A DNA stretch of 64,000 nt from Echinometra lucunter (GCA_029962745.1 CM057151.1:30141344-30205343), one strand, 5' to 3'; positions 38,090 through 51,619 are shown, counted from the stretch's first letter. The notes: generated by a model from the letters alone, not told the origin. Numbers and translations: made by a program.

Positions 38090-38575
38090 TCACTTCATGT
38101 TGTATGACTTTGCTGATTTTGGACATTTGAGAGACAGTGCACAGATGTATACATCAGCATAAACTACATGCACTAAGTCTAAGTCCTTAATTGTGTATCA
38201 TCAAAAAGTATTGACATTTTGATCCATGTTCACACCATTTGTTTTTCCTTTTTAACACAAGTGACTTCAGGTGTCAGTTCAGTACATGACTTTGCTGACA
38301 TATAATTGGACACTTGAGAGACAGAACATGTGTACACAACTTGTACACCAATAGTGAACTACAGAGTCCTTCATTGTGTTACAATAATTAAAGAAAATGA
38401 AGGCTAAACATCCATTTTTTTCCCTTTCAAAATACAACTGTCAAATGTCTGTATACACTGTATGTGACATAATTTTGCTGATTTATAACTGCACATTTTT
38501 TAGACTGTGCACGGATGTACACAACTTGTACACCAACAATTAACAGTCCTTAACTGTGTTTAATCAACGAAAACA
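38090..38575. repeat. Three diverged tandem copies of a unit of about 180 bp
   Basis: The phrase GACTTTGCTGATTT...GACAGTGCACAGATG recurs at about 38106, 38287 and 38470 with variation, later copies adding ACACAACTTGTACACCAA. Function unknown; non-coding. Confidence 0.55.
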
Positions 38576-39879
38576 CAACAACCGCAACAAAACAGACTGC
38601 AATAAAAATTAACCATCCTGAAAAAAATGGTTAAAAATAATCTATTCAAGACTACATTTGTATCATGTACATTCTATAATTTCTTCTTGAAACCAAGTTT
38701 AGCAATCACGCAAACCTGACCCCATGTGAAAAAATTGTAATCTTTTTGATCACTTGAAGTATAAGCATCAACTTTCTTCTTTCCCCCCCCCCCCCCCCCA
38801 TTCCTAAATGTAAGTGGCAGTGTGGGTTTTACTTTAATAAGCTGATTCACCACAAAATAAATCTACTGTCATGAATCATTTGTCACTCTAATCTCCATAA
38901 AATGCTTTCAATGAATACAACAAATGTACAGTACATTTAACTGGATATTAAGCGATTAGACCTCTTCTTATGATTACATCTGTTCCATAAAATTGAATTT
39001 TCTTCAAAGCATCTTTGAACTGGCAAGGGAATTTGTTCTGATCTTAAACAGATATAAAACCACAAAAAGGGATACATGTAGTCAGTGGACACACTAATCC
39101 CTCGGTAAAGTAATACCCCGTTTAATTCTACTAGGCAAAAACGCAAGGTAACCTTCGGAGGTTACCTTGTGTCATCCCTTGTCCACCCAAAATATACTGT
39201 ACGTATTTACGGTGGACAGCACAAAGGACAAAGCATGAACGCGGGGTAAACGCGAGGTAAAAATCACGCTAGACAGCCTAGCATGACACGAGGTAACCCC
39301 CGCAGGCATCCGGTGTGATCCCTTGTTGAAGTGCAGATATAAACCCTCTCGGGGTAGATACTGGAAATCTCGTTCATGCGCCCTTGCTCTCCTTCGCCGA
39401 AGAGATTTATGTAAGCAATCAGGTCAATTTGCCGACGGTGTATTCACAATAACAATGTGTTTTACCTAGTTCTTTGGCTGTGACATTCAAATTAAATTAT
39501 ATTATATTAAACCTTAATTTTCAATTGGTCTGATGCATGATTTTGATTCTTTAAAAAGAAATTAATAAAAGAAAGCATATTTAGACGTTTATGGCAGGGC
39601 AGGCGTGGCCTAGCAAAGCTTCTCTCATCATCACACAAGTTTTTGCACACCAACGCCCTACTTTACAGTATACTGTCATTACAGATAGTGCTAATTCTGT
39701 TGTCAATTAGTCTATAGACTTCACCTTCATAATTTCAATACAGTGCGTGCTTTTCACTGTTGAAGTTTTACCACGACAACATACCTCGTGATTCCTGCGG
39801 ACGTGTGAAGTAACAAAAATGGTAGCCTGGGCTCATTACCTGATGTGACAGTTTGAGAAGGAATGTCATGCCACGTTTG

Positions 39880-40290
39880 TTAAGCTGCTAAAGTGTAACA
39901 TGCTGCTAAACTGTAACATGCATTTTGCCGTGCGTTTTAGTGCACCTAAGCCATCAAAAAGTTTTATGTGCGTGCACGAGAACAGCATTCTATGTGGCGA
40001 AGTAATTAACTGGAATTTTCCATGAAACTGAAAGCCAGTCATCATGGAAGTTTTCTTCTTGGCCTACTTCTGGTCTGTGGATGATGTGGGTGTGCATGTG
40101 AGTAGATTGTAGAACTTAAACTTTTATATAAATTTTTTCATGAAAAATTCCAGTCAATTACTTCGCATGTAAAACGCTGTTCGCTTGCACGTATAGTCGT
40201 ATAACTCTTTGATGACTGGCTTAAGCCAGCTTAAACGCGCGGCTGTACCCATGTTACGGTTTAGTAGCATGTTACACTTTAGCAGCTTAG
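39880..40290. mobile_element. Foldback of 410 bp, arms of about 160 bp
   Basis: TTAAGCTGCTAAAGTGTAAC at the left pairs with GTTACACTTTAGCAGCTTAG at the right. Further pairing includes AGTAATTAACTGGAATTTT with AATTCCAGTCAATTACTT. Confidence 0.75.
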
Positions 40291-41309
40291 CACATGTTTA
40301 CCTCAGAGTGACAGTCTTCTGGTTTGACACAGAGTGAAAGGGATATAAATGAGGTATAAGATTTCTTGAAAAAGAAAAGTGGAAGCCTGGAGAGAAAAGG
40401 GGATGAAAATGATATTTGAAAAAGCAGGATGAATAAAACCCTCATCTTGCTGCTTCCCATCAAAACAACATCAGTCAAGTCAAAGATCAAGGTTTTCATG
40501 CTGAAACCTCACTGTAAATATTTACATCAGAGAGGAAAATCTATTGGTTCTTCCCCAACATCCCTCCTGCTAAGCACTAACCCACAACAATTGAAGTCTT
40601 CCATGAAAAAACACTACAAAAACAAGATACCAAGACAAGAGGAGACATAAGAGTTACATGGAGCCAGACCCTAGGAAAGAGAATGACTCATTTTGCTGGC
40701 ATTTTCTGCATCGAAATGTGGTTTTAGGCTGTCCTCTCAGTAACCTCCCTCATGACTTATGTATTTGAATTTACTAAGCAAGTACCTTGATTTCTTGACA
40801 GATTTCACATTATACTATGAAAGCCATACATATGTAATACAGCAAATATTATAAAAGAAGGTCTACTTGAATAATTTCTTTGTAAATACAGCTTTTACTG
40901 TACAATATCTGAGGCAGGGTAAAAGATACTTTTTTACCACTGGAGCTACATTATTTTCTGAAAAAAAAAAAACCCCAGCTCCTGTCGACTACTCTACAGA
41001 GACTATTTCTATGCCCAAGGGAGCTAATGTATGTTGAATTTTAATTGCTGATATCCCAATTTTCTTGAATATCAGAATGATGCGTTAATGAGTGTGTTGT
41101 TTCAAAAAATGTTAATTCTGCTGCTCTTAGATCAACGTTCGCAAATTTATAGCTTATTTTCAGAGCTAAGGCGAGGGCAACTCTGAAGAAAATGGTCGCC
41201 CTAAAGAATTGGGTTATAAGGATAATAGGGGCCTACATGTATTTGAGCTCCGAGGGTGAATCGCCCGTCTGCCCCAGGTATTTTTTTACCTTGATCTGAG
41301 ATGAACTTA

Positions 41310-41400
41310 CTTACTTGCATCTTGAGCATTTGATAATCAAGTGGATTTGGTGCCTTACAAATCTCAATATTATTATTACTATTATCATTATTAATATATA
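41310..41400 (+). mobile_element. LINE/SINE 3' tail fragment
   Basis: CTTGAGCATTTGATAATCAA then GTGGATTTGGTGCCTTACAA closely matches the tail of the LINE remnant at 59.42 kb and ends in an ATT-rich microsatellite, as non-LTR tails often do. Confidence 0.5.
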
Positions 41401-41670
41401 ATTTTAATTATCAATGCTATGAGCAATTACGTGTGATGAAGAAAAAAAATTGTCCATCAGTGTCAAAGTTTACAAGTTGCATCAACTTCAATGGAAGCAA
41501 CACTACTTACTGGCAAACCTCTTTTCTCCTAAAAAATTGAATTGTTACCAACAGGGTTGGCAGGTTGAAAATGCTACATTTTAGAAATACATGTATGTTT
41601 TAAACACCTGTCTTTTTTATCTACAAAAAAACCAACATCATGATTTGATTATTATAAAATGCCCAAGGCT

Positions 41671-42036
41671 TACAGAGCACCGAAGTGATGACATCACAAA
41701 AAACTTTTTTGGAATTTCAGAATTTCGGATACCATGTCTCGATGGAGCATGATGAAATTATGGGACTCGGCTCATGGGGACCCGATATGAGGCCACATGA
41801 ATACCTACCTAGCCCCATTGAAATCAGTGTTAATTGGCCTGGTTCTAAACAGTTATGAACCAGGCCAATTTACACTGATTTCAGTGGGGATAATTTAGGC
41901 ATTCATGTGGCCAAATCTTGGGCCACTGTGATGTGGTGTATGGAGGTTTTTTCATCATGCTCTGCCGGAATATAGTCATGAAAATGCTCAAATGCAAAAA
42001 ACAAAATTTGATGATGTCGCACTTCGGTACTCTATA
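41671..42036. mobile_element. Nested foldback of 365 bp
   Basis: Outer pairing joins AGAGCACCGAAGTGATGACAT to ATGATGTCGCACTTCGGTACT. An inner hairpin pairs AATTGGCCTGGTTC with GAACCAGGCCAATT and extends through AAATCAGTGTTAA. The inner arms hold CCAATT motifs. Confidence 0.7.
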
Positions 42037-42944
42037 GACATATATGGAAATTTTTGTGTGGATGTGATTTTAAATGTACCGGTATCAATATTTTTTGGTT
42101 TTTGTCAGTTTACAACCGGTACTTAGAAGCTTTCATACATTTTTATTGTACCATAAACCGTTCCGTTTCCATTTTCTCCAGATGTGCAATTTTATGGACA
42201 AATTATTTTTTCTTTTGAAAATTCAGTCACTATTTTGTATTGGTTCAATCGCTTCAATGTCTGCTCTAAAAGGGTAGGGCCTGTTATAAGCATCCTACTA
42301 TAGTGTAAATGATTCTGAGAAATTATATCACACATGATATTAAAAGCACTTACATGTTTATTTTTCATCAATTTTTTTTTCTTGAATAATATTTTTTTAA
42401 AACCACAACCATGGTTACCAATATTATAATTCAATTCATGAGAATTCTTTTTCAACAACTTAAGTACTCACTAATAATATAGCTCACATACATTCCTGTT
42501 TTTGTGAAATAAATAATGCAATATGGTGTGTTTCTTAAAAAACATAAAACCCAACACTTTTCCATCGATTACTCGAGAAATAATCATGGCTTGATTAATT
42601 TGTAGTATTCATATCAAACATTAATTTATCTTCTCTTAGTCATACCAAATAAAGTGTATCCTATGATATTGCCATGCATGAATGAATATGGCACCAATGA
42701 AATGCACAGGAACACTGAGGGTGAGAAAGGACAATGCATGGGGGAGGGGGTGAGAGCATTGTTTGTACGCTACAATGTTCTGCCCCGCCCCCTATCCTTT
42801 GTCCTCTTTCAGCGTTCCGACGCACCTGGTATCAACTGAATAATGTCAAATTTATTTTGCATGCAGAAATCATGCAAAATGTAATTACATTCAATTACAA
42901 TCAAACAAAATAAACAAAAGATAAAGATGAAATCGTGCAGGGAA

Positions 42945-43125
42945 AAAAATACACGGGGGCTTGGGGCGAATTCGCCCCCGAAACGCTGAAAAGTGCCCTG
43001 GAAAACTAAAGAAGAGCCCCTAAAATTCTCATAGGGTCCAATGTAAGCTGTAATACAATGTAGAAAATTTGAGTGGGTGGGCTCAAAGAGTAGCCCCAGA
43101 AAAAAAATAATTAATTTTTTCCCTG
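42945..43125 (-). repeat. Dispersed repeat, copy B (inverted relative to 3.9 kb)
   Basis: Reverse-complement copy of the repeat at 3880-4065, running from ATACACGGGGGCTTGGGGCG to AGTAGCCCCAGAAAAAA. It ends in an A-rich tract, the counterpart of the T-run in copy A. No ORF. Confidence 0.65.
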
Positions 43126-44574
43126 AAATCGTGATGTTCTTTTACTCATCTGTCAATATTTTCGCTATTTTGAAATGAGACTGGGGGTCCATATTACCCT
43201 AATGTCATTCTAAATGACCCCCTCCCCTGAAGGCTGTTCATCCACAAATGAAAGCAAAGACATGATCAATGAATTGTGTTGATCACTACTACATGTGTAT
43301 TTGTATCATGTGAAATCACATTTGGTACTGCTGGTTTAAATTTGTTTTAATTTGATTGTCTCTAGTTCCTTCATCACAAATGCACCATCATGACGAAATT
43401 GCCTATTAACGACACATTATCATACCTTTAGCTATTTTTATTCCAAGAAATATTGTTGGGGGGGGGGGGGGGCTTTTTTAAAGAAACACACTGCAATTCC
43501 ATGTTTCGTGTGGCCAGGGAGGTGTCACTTAGTAACCAATACTGGTACTGAGACCGAAGTTCCACACAGTAGGAGCTAAGATGCATGCGTCATAGACTTT
43601 TTGAATAGATTTAAGAACAGCTTACAGCTTAAGTACTTTCTTGCTCATATTACATCTTTGATAAGTAGCAAAGCCTATTTCAAGTCCCCCATGATACAGT
43701 AGTGTATTTTGTTTGTTTCACCAACCCTTCTTCCTGTTTACAAATTTTGCAAGAAGCTAGTTTCACTTTCTAGGAGGAGAAATTCCTGAAGTTATCAGGT
43801 GATTACTGATGGGACCTGTAATGGAACTTAAACAAAAGCTTAAAGTACCCAAGTTACTTCCCTGAAATGAGTTTACTTCAAAATCAATTTGAGGCACGAA
43901 CTACATGCACCAAAGAATTGTTACAAAGTAGTTATTAAAATCATCAATTGTCTGCTTACAGTAATGGTGTGGATACATGTATCTCTTAGTAAATCTAGAC
44001 TACGTGCGTTCTTTTCATCCTCACAAAATCCCCTATTATGCTTATCATGATCTAACAGATTTCATTTCAATACTAACCAAGATGTTAACATGCAACAGAA
44101 TTTCTACGTTGGATTATACAAATCTAAGTAATAAAAGAATTGGAGCAAATGAATAATTACAAATTACATTTGACAGTTCAATAGACATTTAGAATTTTAG
44201 AATTCTACTAAAGATGAATTTAGCTGTTTAAACAGTCATTTCTGAAACAATATTATATAATCTTTAAAAGGAAAGATGGCTAAATTGCAAGATATAGTTT
44301 TCGACAGAATAAACAAGCACTTCTGGATGAAACTCAATTATACTGCAGCTGAAACATTTCTATGCACACTACACCTCCGCCAGTATGGTCAGTACCTACT
44401 CTAGTCAAGTTGAGACTTTCTTTATCGTACACATTTTCTTAGATACGTTTTTACCTACACTTCTACATGTACATGTAGTTTCTCTGATTCAAATGATTCA
44501 CTTTGTTTGTTACTATCATTCTGGTATTACAAATCGAATCAATAAAATGACAATAAGCTTCTCTCCTGATAAAA

Positions 44575-46210
44575 GCCTGTCCTATGATGGGGCTATCAAT
44601 TATCTTCGAAGACTACATGGATCTCTCATATTAGTTGTTGCTGTTTTCCTCCTCCAAATACTTGGTAAAGAGATTTACAAAAGAGGATAATCAGTTGTAT
44701 CATTAGAGTCTTCCTTCACTATCAGGAGCCCAACCTTCCTTGAGAATAACCACTTCTCGAGCCTCCTTCACACATGACTAGTAAACCTCCAGAAAAAAAG
44801 GATCAAGCGCTACAAATCATTAAATGAACCATCCTATGCTTAAAAAATGAATTCTACAGGGCTGTCAGTTATCTTCTAGGATTGTTACCATCCCTCATAA
44901 AGTTGTGCACTGTTTTCCTCCTCAAAATACTTGGTAAAGAGATTTACACAGAGGAGGATAATCAGTTGTATCATTACAGTCCTCCCTTCACTGTCAGGAG
45001 CCTGGCTATCCTTGGGAATAACAACTACAGTGCTTCTCAGGCCTCCTTCACACATGACTAGTAAACCTCCAGAAAAAAGGATCAAGTGCTACAAATTATA
45101 AAATGAACCATCCTATGCTTTAAAAATAAATCCTATGGGGCTGTCAATTATCTTCTAGGATTGTTACCATCCCTCATAAAGTTGTGCACTGTTTTCCTCC
45201 TTGAAATACTTGGTAAAGAGATTTACACAGGAGGATAATCAGTTGTATCATTACAGTCCTCCTTCACTGTCAGGAGCCTGGCTTTCCTTGGGAATAACAA
45301 CTACAGTGCTTCTCAGGCCTCCTTCACACATGACTAGTAAACCTCCAGAAAAAAGGATCAAGTGATACAAATTATAAAATGAACCATCCTATGCTTTAAA
45401 AATAAATCCTATGGGGCTGTCAATTATCTTCTAGGATTGTTACCATCCCTCATAAAGTTGTGCACTGTTTTCCTCCTTGAAATACTTGATAAAGAGATTT
45501 ACACAAGAGGATAAGCTGTTGTATCATTAGAGTCCTCCTTCACTGTCAGGAGCCCGACCTTCCTTGAAAATAACTACATGTACTTCTCGAGCCTCCTTCA
45601 CACATGACTAGTAAACCTCCAGAAAAAAGGATCAAGTGCTACAAATTATAAAACGAACCATCCTACAAATGTATGCTTTAAAAATGAATCCTATGGGGCT
45701 GTCAATTATCTTCTAGGATTGTTACCATCCCTCATAGAGTTGTTGCTGTTTTCCTCCTCTAAATACTTGGTAAGATATCTAGATTTGTACACAGGAGGAT
45801 AATCAGTTGTATCATTACAGTCCTCTTTCACTGTCAGGAGCCTGGCTTTCCTTGGGAATAACCACTACTTCTCAGGCCTCCTTCACACATGACTAGTAAA
45901 CCTCCAGAAAAAAGGATCAAGTGCTACAAATTATAAAACGAACCATCCTATGCTTAAAAAATGAGTCTTGTGGGGCTGTCAATTATGTTCTAGGATTTGT
46001 TACCATCCCTTGCAGAGTTGTTGCTGTTTTCGTCCTCAAAATACTTGGTACAGAGATTTACACGAGAGGATAATCTGTAGTATCATTACAGTCCTCCTTT
46101 ACTGTCAGTGCCTGACCTTCCTTGGGAATTAAAACCATTTCTCAGGCCTCTTTCACAGTTAATAAATCTCCTCTGAAACAAAGAGGATCACTACAAAATA
46201 AAACAAACCA
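44575..46210 (+). repeat. Satellite-like tandem array, about six units of 269-283 bp
   Basis: The marker GGGGCTGTCAATTATCTTCT recurs at about 44590, 44860, 45138, 45415, 45698 and 45974. Other shared pieces are ACACATGACTAGTAAACCTC, GAGGATAATCAGTTGTATCA and CTGTTTTCCTCCT. Units 2-4 are closest to each other; the outer units are more diverged, the usual pattern of unequal crossing-over. No persistent ORF runs through the units. Confidence 0.9.
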
Positions 46211-46992
46211 TCATACCCTTATTACTAAAATGAATGGCAAGTTGATATAAAAATGAAAGAAACCACATAAAACAATGCCCCAATATGTGTAGGGCCTACT
46301 CACTTCTCCGCTTGATACAGAAATAAAGAGAAGATGTGGGCAAAATGGTGAGCATTATGCCTTTAAATGCCTATTAACCAGGCCTTGATGAGAACTCGTT
46401 CACAGAGAGCTTCAATAACCTTTTTGTTATGCACGCTTTTGAAAACAGTACAAAAGGGCTATTGTTGTGTCCCTATTTGAATATAGCTGAAGGTGTGCTT
46501 GTGCCTATTCTCATTTTGGACATTTAACTGACCAGCTTATTGATCATTAAGAATCCTAAAGGTAAAGGCTATCAGTAATCTGTTTTTGCATGTTTTGAAT
46601 TAATTGTACTACCAGTTACATACATGATGGTAAAACAAGTGATGGTCAAATACACTCTAGGAAACAAGAACAACCTATTGAATTTCAATTAACATTAAAT
46701 TTTCATATTTCCAAAACTTAATTTAACTAGACTGTTTTATACCAACTAATGAAAATTAAATTTAGACTACAGTCTACAGATAGGCTTAACTACAAAACAG
46801 AATTTATCCAAAAAATTCTTTACGAGATATTACAACCTAAAATTTGATTTCCAATTGGACATTGGACAACACAACAAAAGCGGAAAGATCATAAAAACAA
46901 AAGAGGTACACCTGTAGTATTCTGAAAATGGGGTTATAGGTCTCTTCCATGTTAGGGGAAATTGGAAAAAGATGTGACATGTCATACAAAGC

Positions 46993-47488
46993 TTAAAGGC
47001 ATTGGTTAACATTGTTTTGATTAAAAAAAAATCTTGTTTTGTTTCTTGAAAATGGGATAAACATAAGGGTTATAGTGTAAAAATACCAGTCTGAAAGTTT
47101 CAAAGTATAATATCCACAGGAAGTAATTTTAAATATCAACAATATGAACCAATGTTTGAAAAATATACGAGGGTCGGTTGCACAGAATAGACATAAGGAG
47201 TGCGCATGCGCGTATGACTCACCTTACCGTACTGTGTGTATTGGCGTATCACGCGGCGGGAGGCACATAACGGCATTTTCAAATTCAAGCAATGTGGTTC
47301 TCTTAGTGATTGTTTTGTGAGACGAAGGATAATAAAATCGCCATTTGCGTCTAACTTACACTTTTTCATTCCAAATTATGGTTGGTTTCAGGGTTTTTTA
47401 GTACAAATACAAGTACTCATACACATGTTTCATCTTAGTTTGATAATTTTTTTAATCAGCTACTCACAAAGTTAGCCAATGCCTTTAA
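46993..47488 (-). mobile_element. TTAA-flanked element, short copy (496 bp)
   Basis: It begins TTAA-AGGCATTGGTTAAC and ends GTTAGCCAATGCCT-TTAA: terminal inverted repeats flanked by TTAA. It is the reverse-oriented relative of the element at 60512-61849, sharing both ends and segments such as TACGCCAATACACACAG (in reverse), but lacks about 840 bp of that copy's interior. Probably a non-autonomous derivative. Confidence 0.75.
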
Positions 47489-47882
47489 ACTGCATGCAAC
47501 AATAATAAAATCATTGGTGCTACAAATGTCCTTTTCAACTTAATTTATATATTTTTATGGCAGCATTATATTTTTACTAATAATTAGCAATCTATCAAAG
47601 GTTACATAAACTGAATAAATTAGGTTTTCAGTGATTTTACTTTTTGTATAAGTATTAATGACACCTACTCTGAGAAGTAATATTTTAAACAGACCTGTTT
47701 TTGTAACATTCACAGTGTTTCTGAACAGTGTCATTTTAGCTATTTCCTATCATACATACAGTGTGGATGCTGCTTTACAATGGCGGAAGTAGGTTTTTCA
47801 ACATCTCATATAGATTTATTCAGATATTTTTTCAACATCTCATCGGGGGGGGGGGGGGGGGGGGGAATGAAATTTGTTCAAT

Positions 47883-48066
47883 TTGAAGAAGCAGACCAAT
47901 CATTCATTCATTCATTTCATTCACCATAAAAAATACAGAAATATGACAAATGTACAGGAGATAGAATTAGAAATTTGAAGAAGCCGACCAATCATTCATT
48001 CATTCATTTCATTCACCATAAAAAATACAGAAATATGACAAATGTACATGAGATAGAATTAGAAAT
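47883..48066. repeat. Two tandem copies of a 92-bp unit
   Basis: TTTGAAGAAGCAGACCAATC and TTTGAAGAAGCCGACCAATC start near-identical copies, each with CATTCATTCATTCATTTC inside. A run of 17 or more G lies directly upstream. Confidence 0.9.
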
Positions 48067-49050
48067 TATAACATAGAACAATTATATGGTACGAGATTAA
48101 AAGAATACATTTACACAAGAGACATTTTATGGGAATCGGGGTCAACAAAAAGAGCATTTAGCCTTAATATAAGATGCTGACCCCTGGCAAAACAAAACAA
48201 AAAAACAACAGAATCAACTTTGTCAAAAAACCAAATATCAACTTTGCTAAAAACAGACAAAGAGAACTTCATCATTTTTTTCTGAGCTGAGCTCGGCCTT
48301 ACCAGAATAAGAGGCTAACGACGAATGTTAGAGACATAATTTTTCGGTCTAAGCAGGCATGGCAGGGGCCTGTGCGGACAGGAGTAAGGCTGGGGGGGGG
48401 ATATGTCTCATTGAAGCTTGTACATCATCGGCATAAACAAAAATGTAGAAAAAGGGTTGTTTTTCAGCACCGAGCGGGGAACCCGGGGAACCCATTAAGG
48501 GTATCAAAAACCAGGAAAAATCAGAAAAAAGGGTATCAAAATCAGGAAAATCCTGGAAAATGTTACTTGATTAGTAGATTATGATGCAATCCTTGTATAA
48601 AATCCCCGTTTAGGATATCAAAATCACTCCTACTTCCGTCCTATTTTAATCCCCGTTTAGGGTGCTTTTCAGAAAGTGGTTTACGCAGATGATGTAGATC
48701 TACAGGCCTCAATATCCCCCAGGGCGTAAGGCTCAAAATATTCCAAATATTTTTAATTTGCAAACAGAAATTTCAAGTGGGAGTCCCAAACCCTCTTTTA
48801 TTAGTGATGGCAATAATTTACTGCTGCACAGTTAAGTCCACAAACATCAGAACAAAAAATGCAAGTCACACAATGAATGATGACAATGTCGTCCGCCACC
48901 ACACAATCTCGACACTTAACGTTTAGATCTAATAGGTAGCGAAATTGAACGGCCCACGTCGGGCTAACGTCCCGCTCCTCCTACGGTGACTGATGGAACA
49001 CCAACCAGGCAGTCCAAGGACCAAGCACCCAAATATCAAAGCAGGCTTAC

Positions 49051-49400
49051 CTCAACAAACTTGGACCACTGGTACCACCATGTCCATGGTTATATCGTAA
49101 CAACAAATTACGTTCCTCAGGCTCAGGACAACGAATTGAATGAAATTGAAAGTTGTGGGCAATTTCAAAAAGCAGTCCACCACACACTCCTCTTCCCTTT
49201 CTAGCCTGAGCTAGCTGCCAGTAGTTGGTAGTGTCAACAACAAAACAAAAGTAGCGCTACGTACGTACCGCTAGCTAGCTAGCTAGCGAGCGCGGCCGGC
49301 GCGGCGGCCGGCTAGCTAGGCAAGGCTAGCTAGCTAGGCTAGGCTAGCGCGCTCGGCTGGCGAAAATCAAATTTTGCAGAGGGCGCTCGACTAGAACTTC
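49051..49400 (-). promoter_or_regulatory. Candidate PEAK1 promoter and 5' untranslated exon
   Basis: A compact GC-rich patch at about 49260-49390 (CGCGGCCGGCGCGG and many GCTAGC/CTAG repeats) stands out in AT-rich surroundings. Downstream on the minus strand, the sequence TTGAG followed by GTAAGC at 49051/49050 is a near-consensus donor. An AGCGCCCTCTGC segment (minus strand, about 49376-49388) resembles the start of a CTCF core. Together these fit a first exon of about 330 nt. No transcript evidence is available, so this is inference. Confidence 0.35.
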
Positions 49401-50920
49401 TGACTTCCGCGATGAAAGAATACCCATCTCACCTCATTTATGAGGTAAATGATAGGAGAACAAGAAGAAAGAAATAAATATTAAATGTGCAAACACCAAA
49501 CTTATGATAGCCTTGTCTTCTATATTGTTATATTGTATTACATGTATATTTTCATTAAAGGCATGATAGATGAGCCATTTTTGTGTTTGAAAATGTGAAA
49601 ACATTTAATCCTTTTGTATTGAATAAAATTCAATGACGATGAATGCATTTTGCAATACATAAAATACATTTCTGTTTTCTTTGCAAATTCAGTCCCTTTC
49701 CATATATTTCCATGGGCCAAGCTTTCATCATGTACTCTGTAATTTCCCATCATGAGTGTCCTATAACATACTCCAAAATGATATAAACTAGCATGCCACA
49801 GATGGGTGCTCACCCATTTCTCACGTTTACCCTTATTTCAAATAATATACTTTGATTATAATTTATAATAGTCACTTTTTTTTCCAGATTCATTCTTTGG
49901 TTCAATCACAAAATAGTTTGTTTTTTTCTAAGCTATGCTGATTCGGTAAAATAATGTTCCTTGTTCAAATTACCGTTATGTTTTTACATTGTTTTGTTTC
50001 AGACTTCTGACGGGGTGCAACCTTCATACACTGTGTGCCCTACAAGTTTTTTTTTTATGTTTTAAGTTGGCATTGTTCTTATTTAGGAATAGATCAGTGC
50101 TTGTTTTTCATTTTTATCTGAGCTCAGTGCAGCAAAACACTTTGATTGACCCATTTGAGAATCTCCTTGCAGGGACTGCTGGTTAGGCCAACTGTCCACT
50201 TATCTTTGATACCCAAAGTGGCTACTGTTCGCAATTGCACTGCACATACCCCCCCCCCCCCCCCCCAAAAAAAATGCAGTTTGTGTTTTTGTCATTAGGA
50301 GATACAATGCAGATTTTGCCAAATTCCTCCATCCCCAAGACAACATTTCTCAGGAAACGTCATTTCGGGAATAGCAGCAAGGTTTATTTGGTCTCTGTAT
50401 CTCCTCTCATTGCAACCAAAAACATGCTGAGTGAGAAAGATTGCCACCATGACATACCACATACAAAGTCAAACACTTTCCACCCTTTTTTTATATCAAG
50501 AGCATAAATTGTCCAGTGAAAAGAGTTAAAACAAAAGATAAAGCGTCTTCAGAATACCGCGTTACAAATGGTTGTATTTTTGCATCAAAAGTTACGCGCT
50601 TGAGGATAATGATTTGTGCCGGGCATGCATAGTTAAATGCACGGTCAAAGAAAGAGAGATAAAACAAAAGTTAGAACAAACGTTCCAACAGAGTTAAAAC
50701 GGTTTTCAGAATATCGATTTGCTACAACAGACTTAAAACACAGAATACCACCCTGTATTGCATTTATTAACATTTTCTGCATCTTTAAAGGTTTTCAGTT
50801 GTACATTCACAGATCACTTTGCTACAAGTGAGAGTGTGATGTTACTAATTTGCTGTAACTTTTGAAGCTCATATCTCTTGACAGAGTAATACGTCAGATG
50901 AATAATAATTTCACTTATTC

Positions 50921-51227
50921 CTGGGGGCGTTTCATAAAGCTGCTCGTAAAGTTACGCATGACTTTATGAAAGACTTGAATGTGAAGTGCTAAATGGGATG
51001 CTTAAGTTTTTTAACAGGGTGTGACTGCATTTCCCTGATCTCAATTGTGGCAAAAAATATACATATAAAACTGTTTGTAAAGTATAGCAAAGTAAATCTA
51101 CATCTGCATATTTCACCTTTAGCTGATGCGATTTGTAATGAATGAGAATCCCATTCGGCTTGCCATATTCAAGTCGTTCGTAAAGTCATACATAACTTTA
51201 TGAAAAGCTTTATGAAACTTCCCCCAG
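50921..51227. mobile_element. Foldback with CTGGGGGCGTTTCATAAAGC ends
   Basis: The left CTGGGGGCGTTTCATAAAGC pairs with the right GCTTTATGAAACTTCCCCCAG, and CGTAAAGTTACGCATGACTT with AAAGTCATACATAACTTTA-type words. The end phrase GTTTCATAAA is shared with the GGGCCCT families, but no CCAAT box was seen in the loop. Confidence 0.7.
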
Positions 51228-51619
51228 GAAACAGATTTCCTGTTATATTGCACATAACTTGATGAACAACAACAATTCTGAATTATCATAGATACTGTGG
51301 TATTCTTTTAATCAAAATCATCAATACAATTTTAAACAAAAACCTCTCTCTTAAAAATAAGTGTAAGAGTCATAAGAAAACACTTAATTGTCTTACCGGT
51401 ATTTTTCTATTAACATAAATTTTACATTCAGTGCATACAGCAGTATTATGTACAAACATTTTTCAGTTATATATGGATATATATATGTTATTTGTGCTTA
51501 TTATAAGCACTAGAATAAATTCTTACTCCAAAACATCCAAAGCAGTTGTACAAATTTTCAGATACATATCACAGCAGACAGACACAAAAATATACAAGAT
51601 TTCTTCTCTTCTACATTTG

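Larger units (their letters stand above)
27740..49050 (-). other. Probable 21-kb first intron of PEAK1
   Basis: The coding exon at 27739 starts at a good acceptor, so at least one 5' untranslated exon lies upstream. The next strong minus-strand donor associated with a GC-rich island is at 49051-49046. No convincing coding exon was found between. The interval holds foldbacks, a tandem duplication at 32.5-33.07 kb, an AAAT/GAAT microsatellite at 36.59-36.65 kb, a satellite at 44.58-46.2 kb and a TTAA-flanked element at 46.99-47.49 kb. That this is one intron is inference. Confidence 0.4.

Noticed and set aside
37965..38162. Plus-strand 65-residue ORF
   Set aside because: It overlaps the first of three diverged tandem copies, and the frame is not kept in the other copies.
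44385..44690. Plus-strand 101-residue ORF running into the satellite
   Set aside because: The frame is not preserved in later satellite units, so it is by chance.
44575..46210. CRISPR-like array
   Set aside because: Units are long continuous tandem repeats without spacers, in an animal genome.
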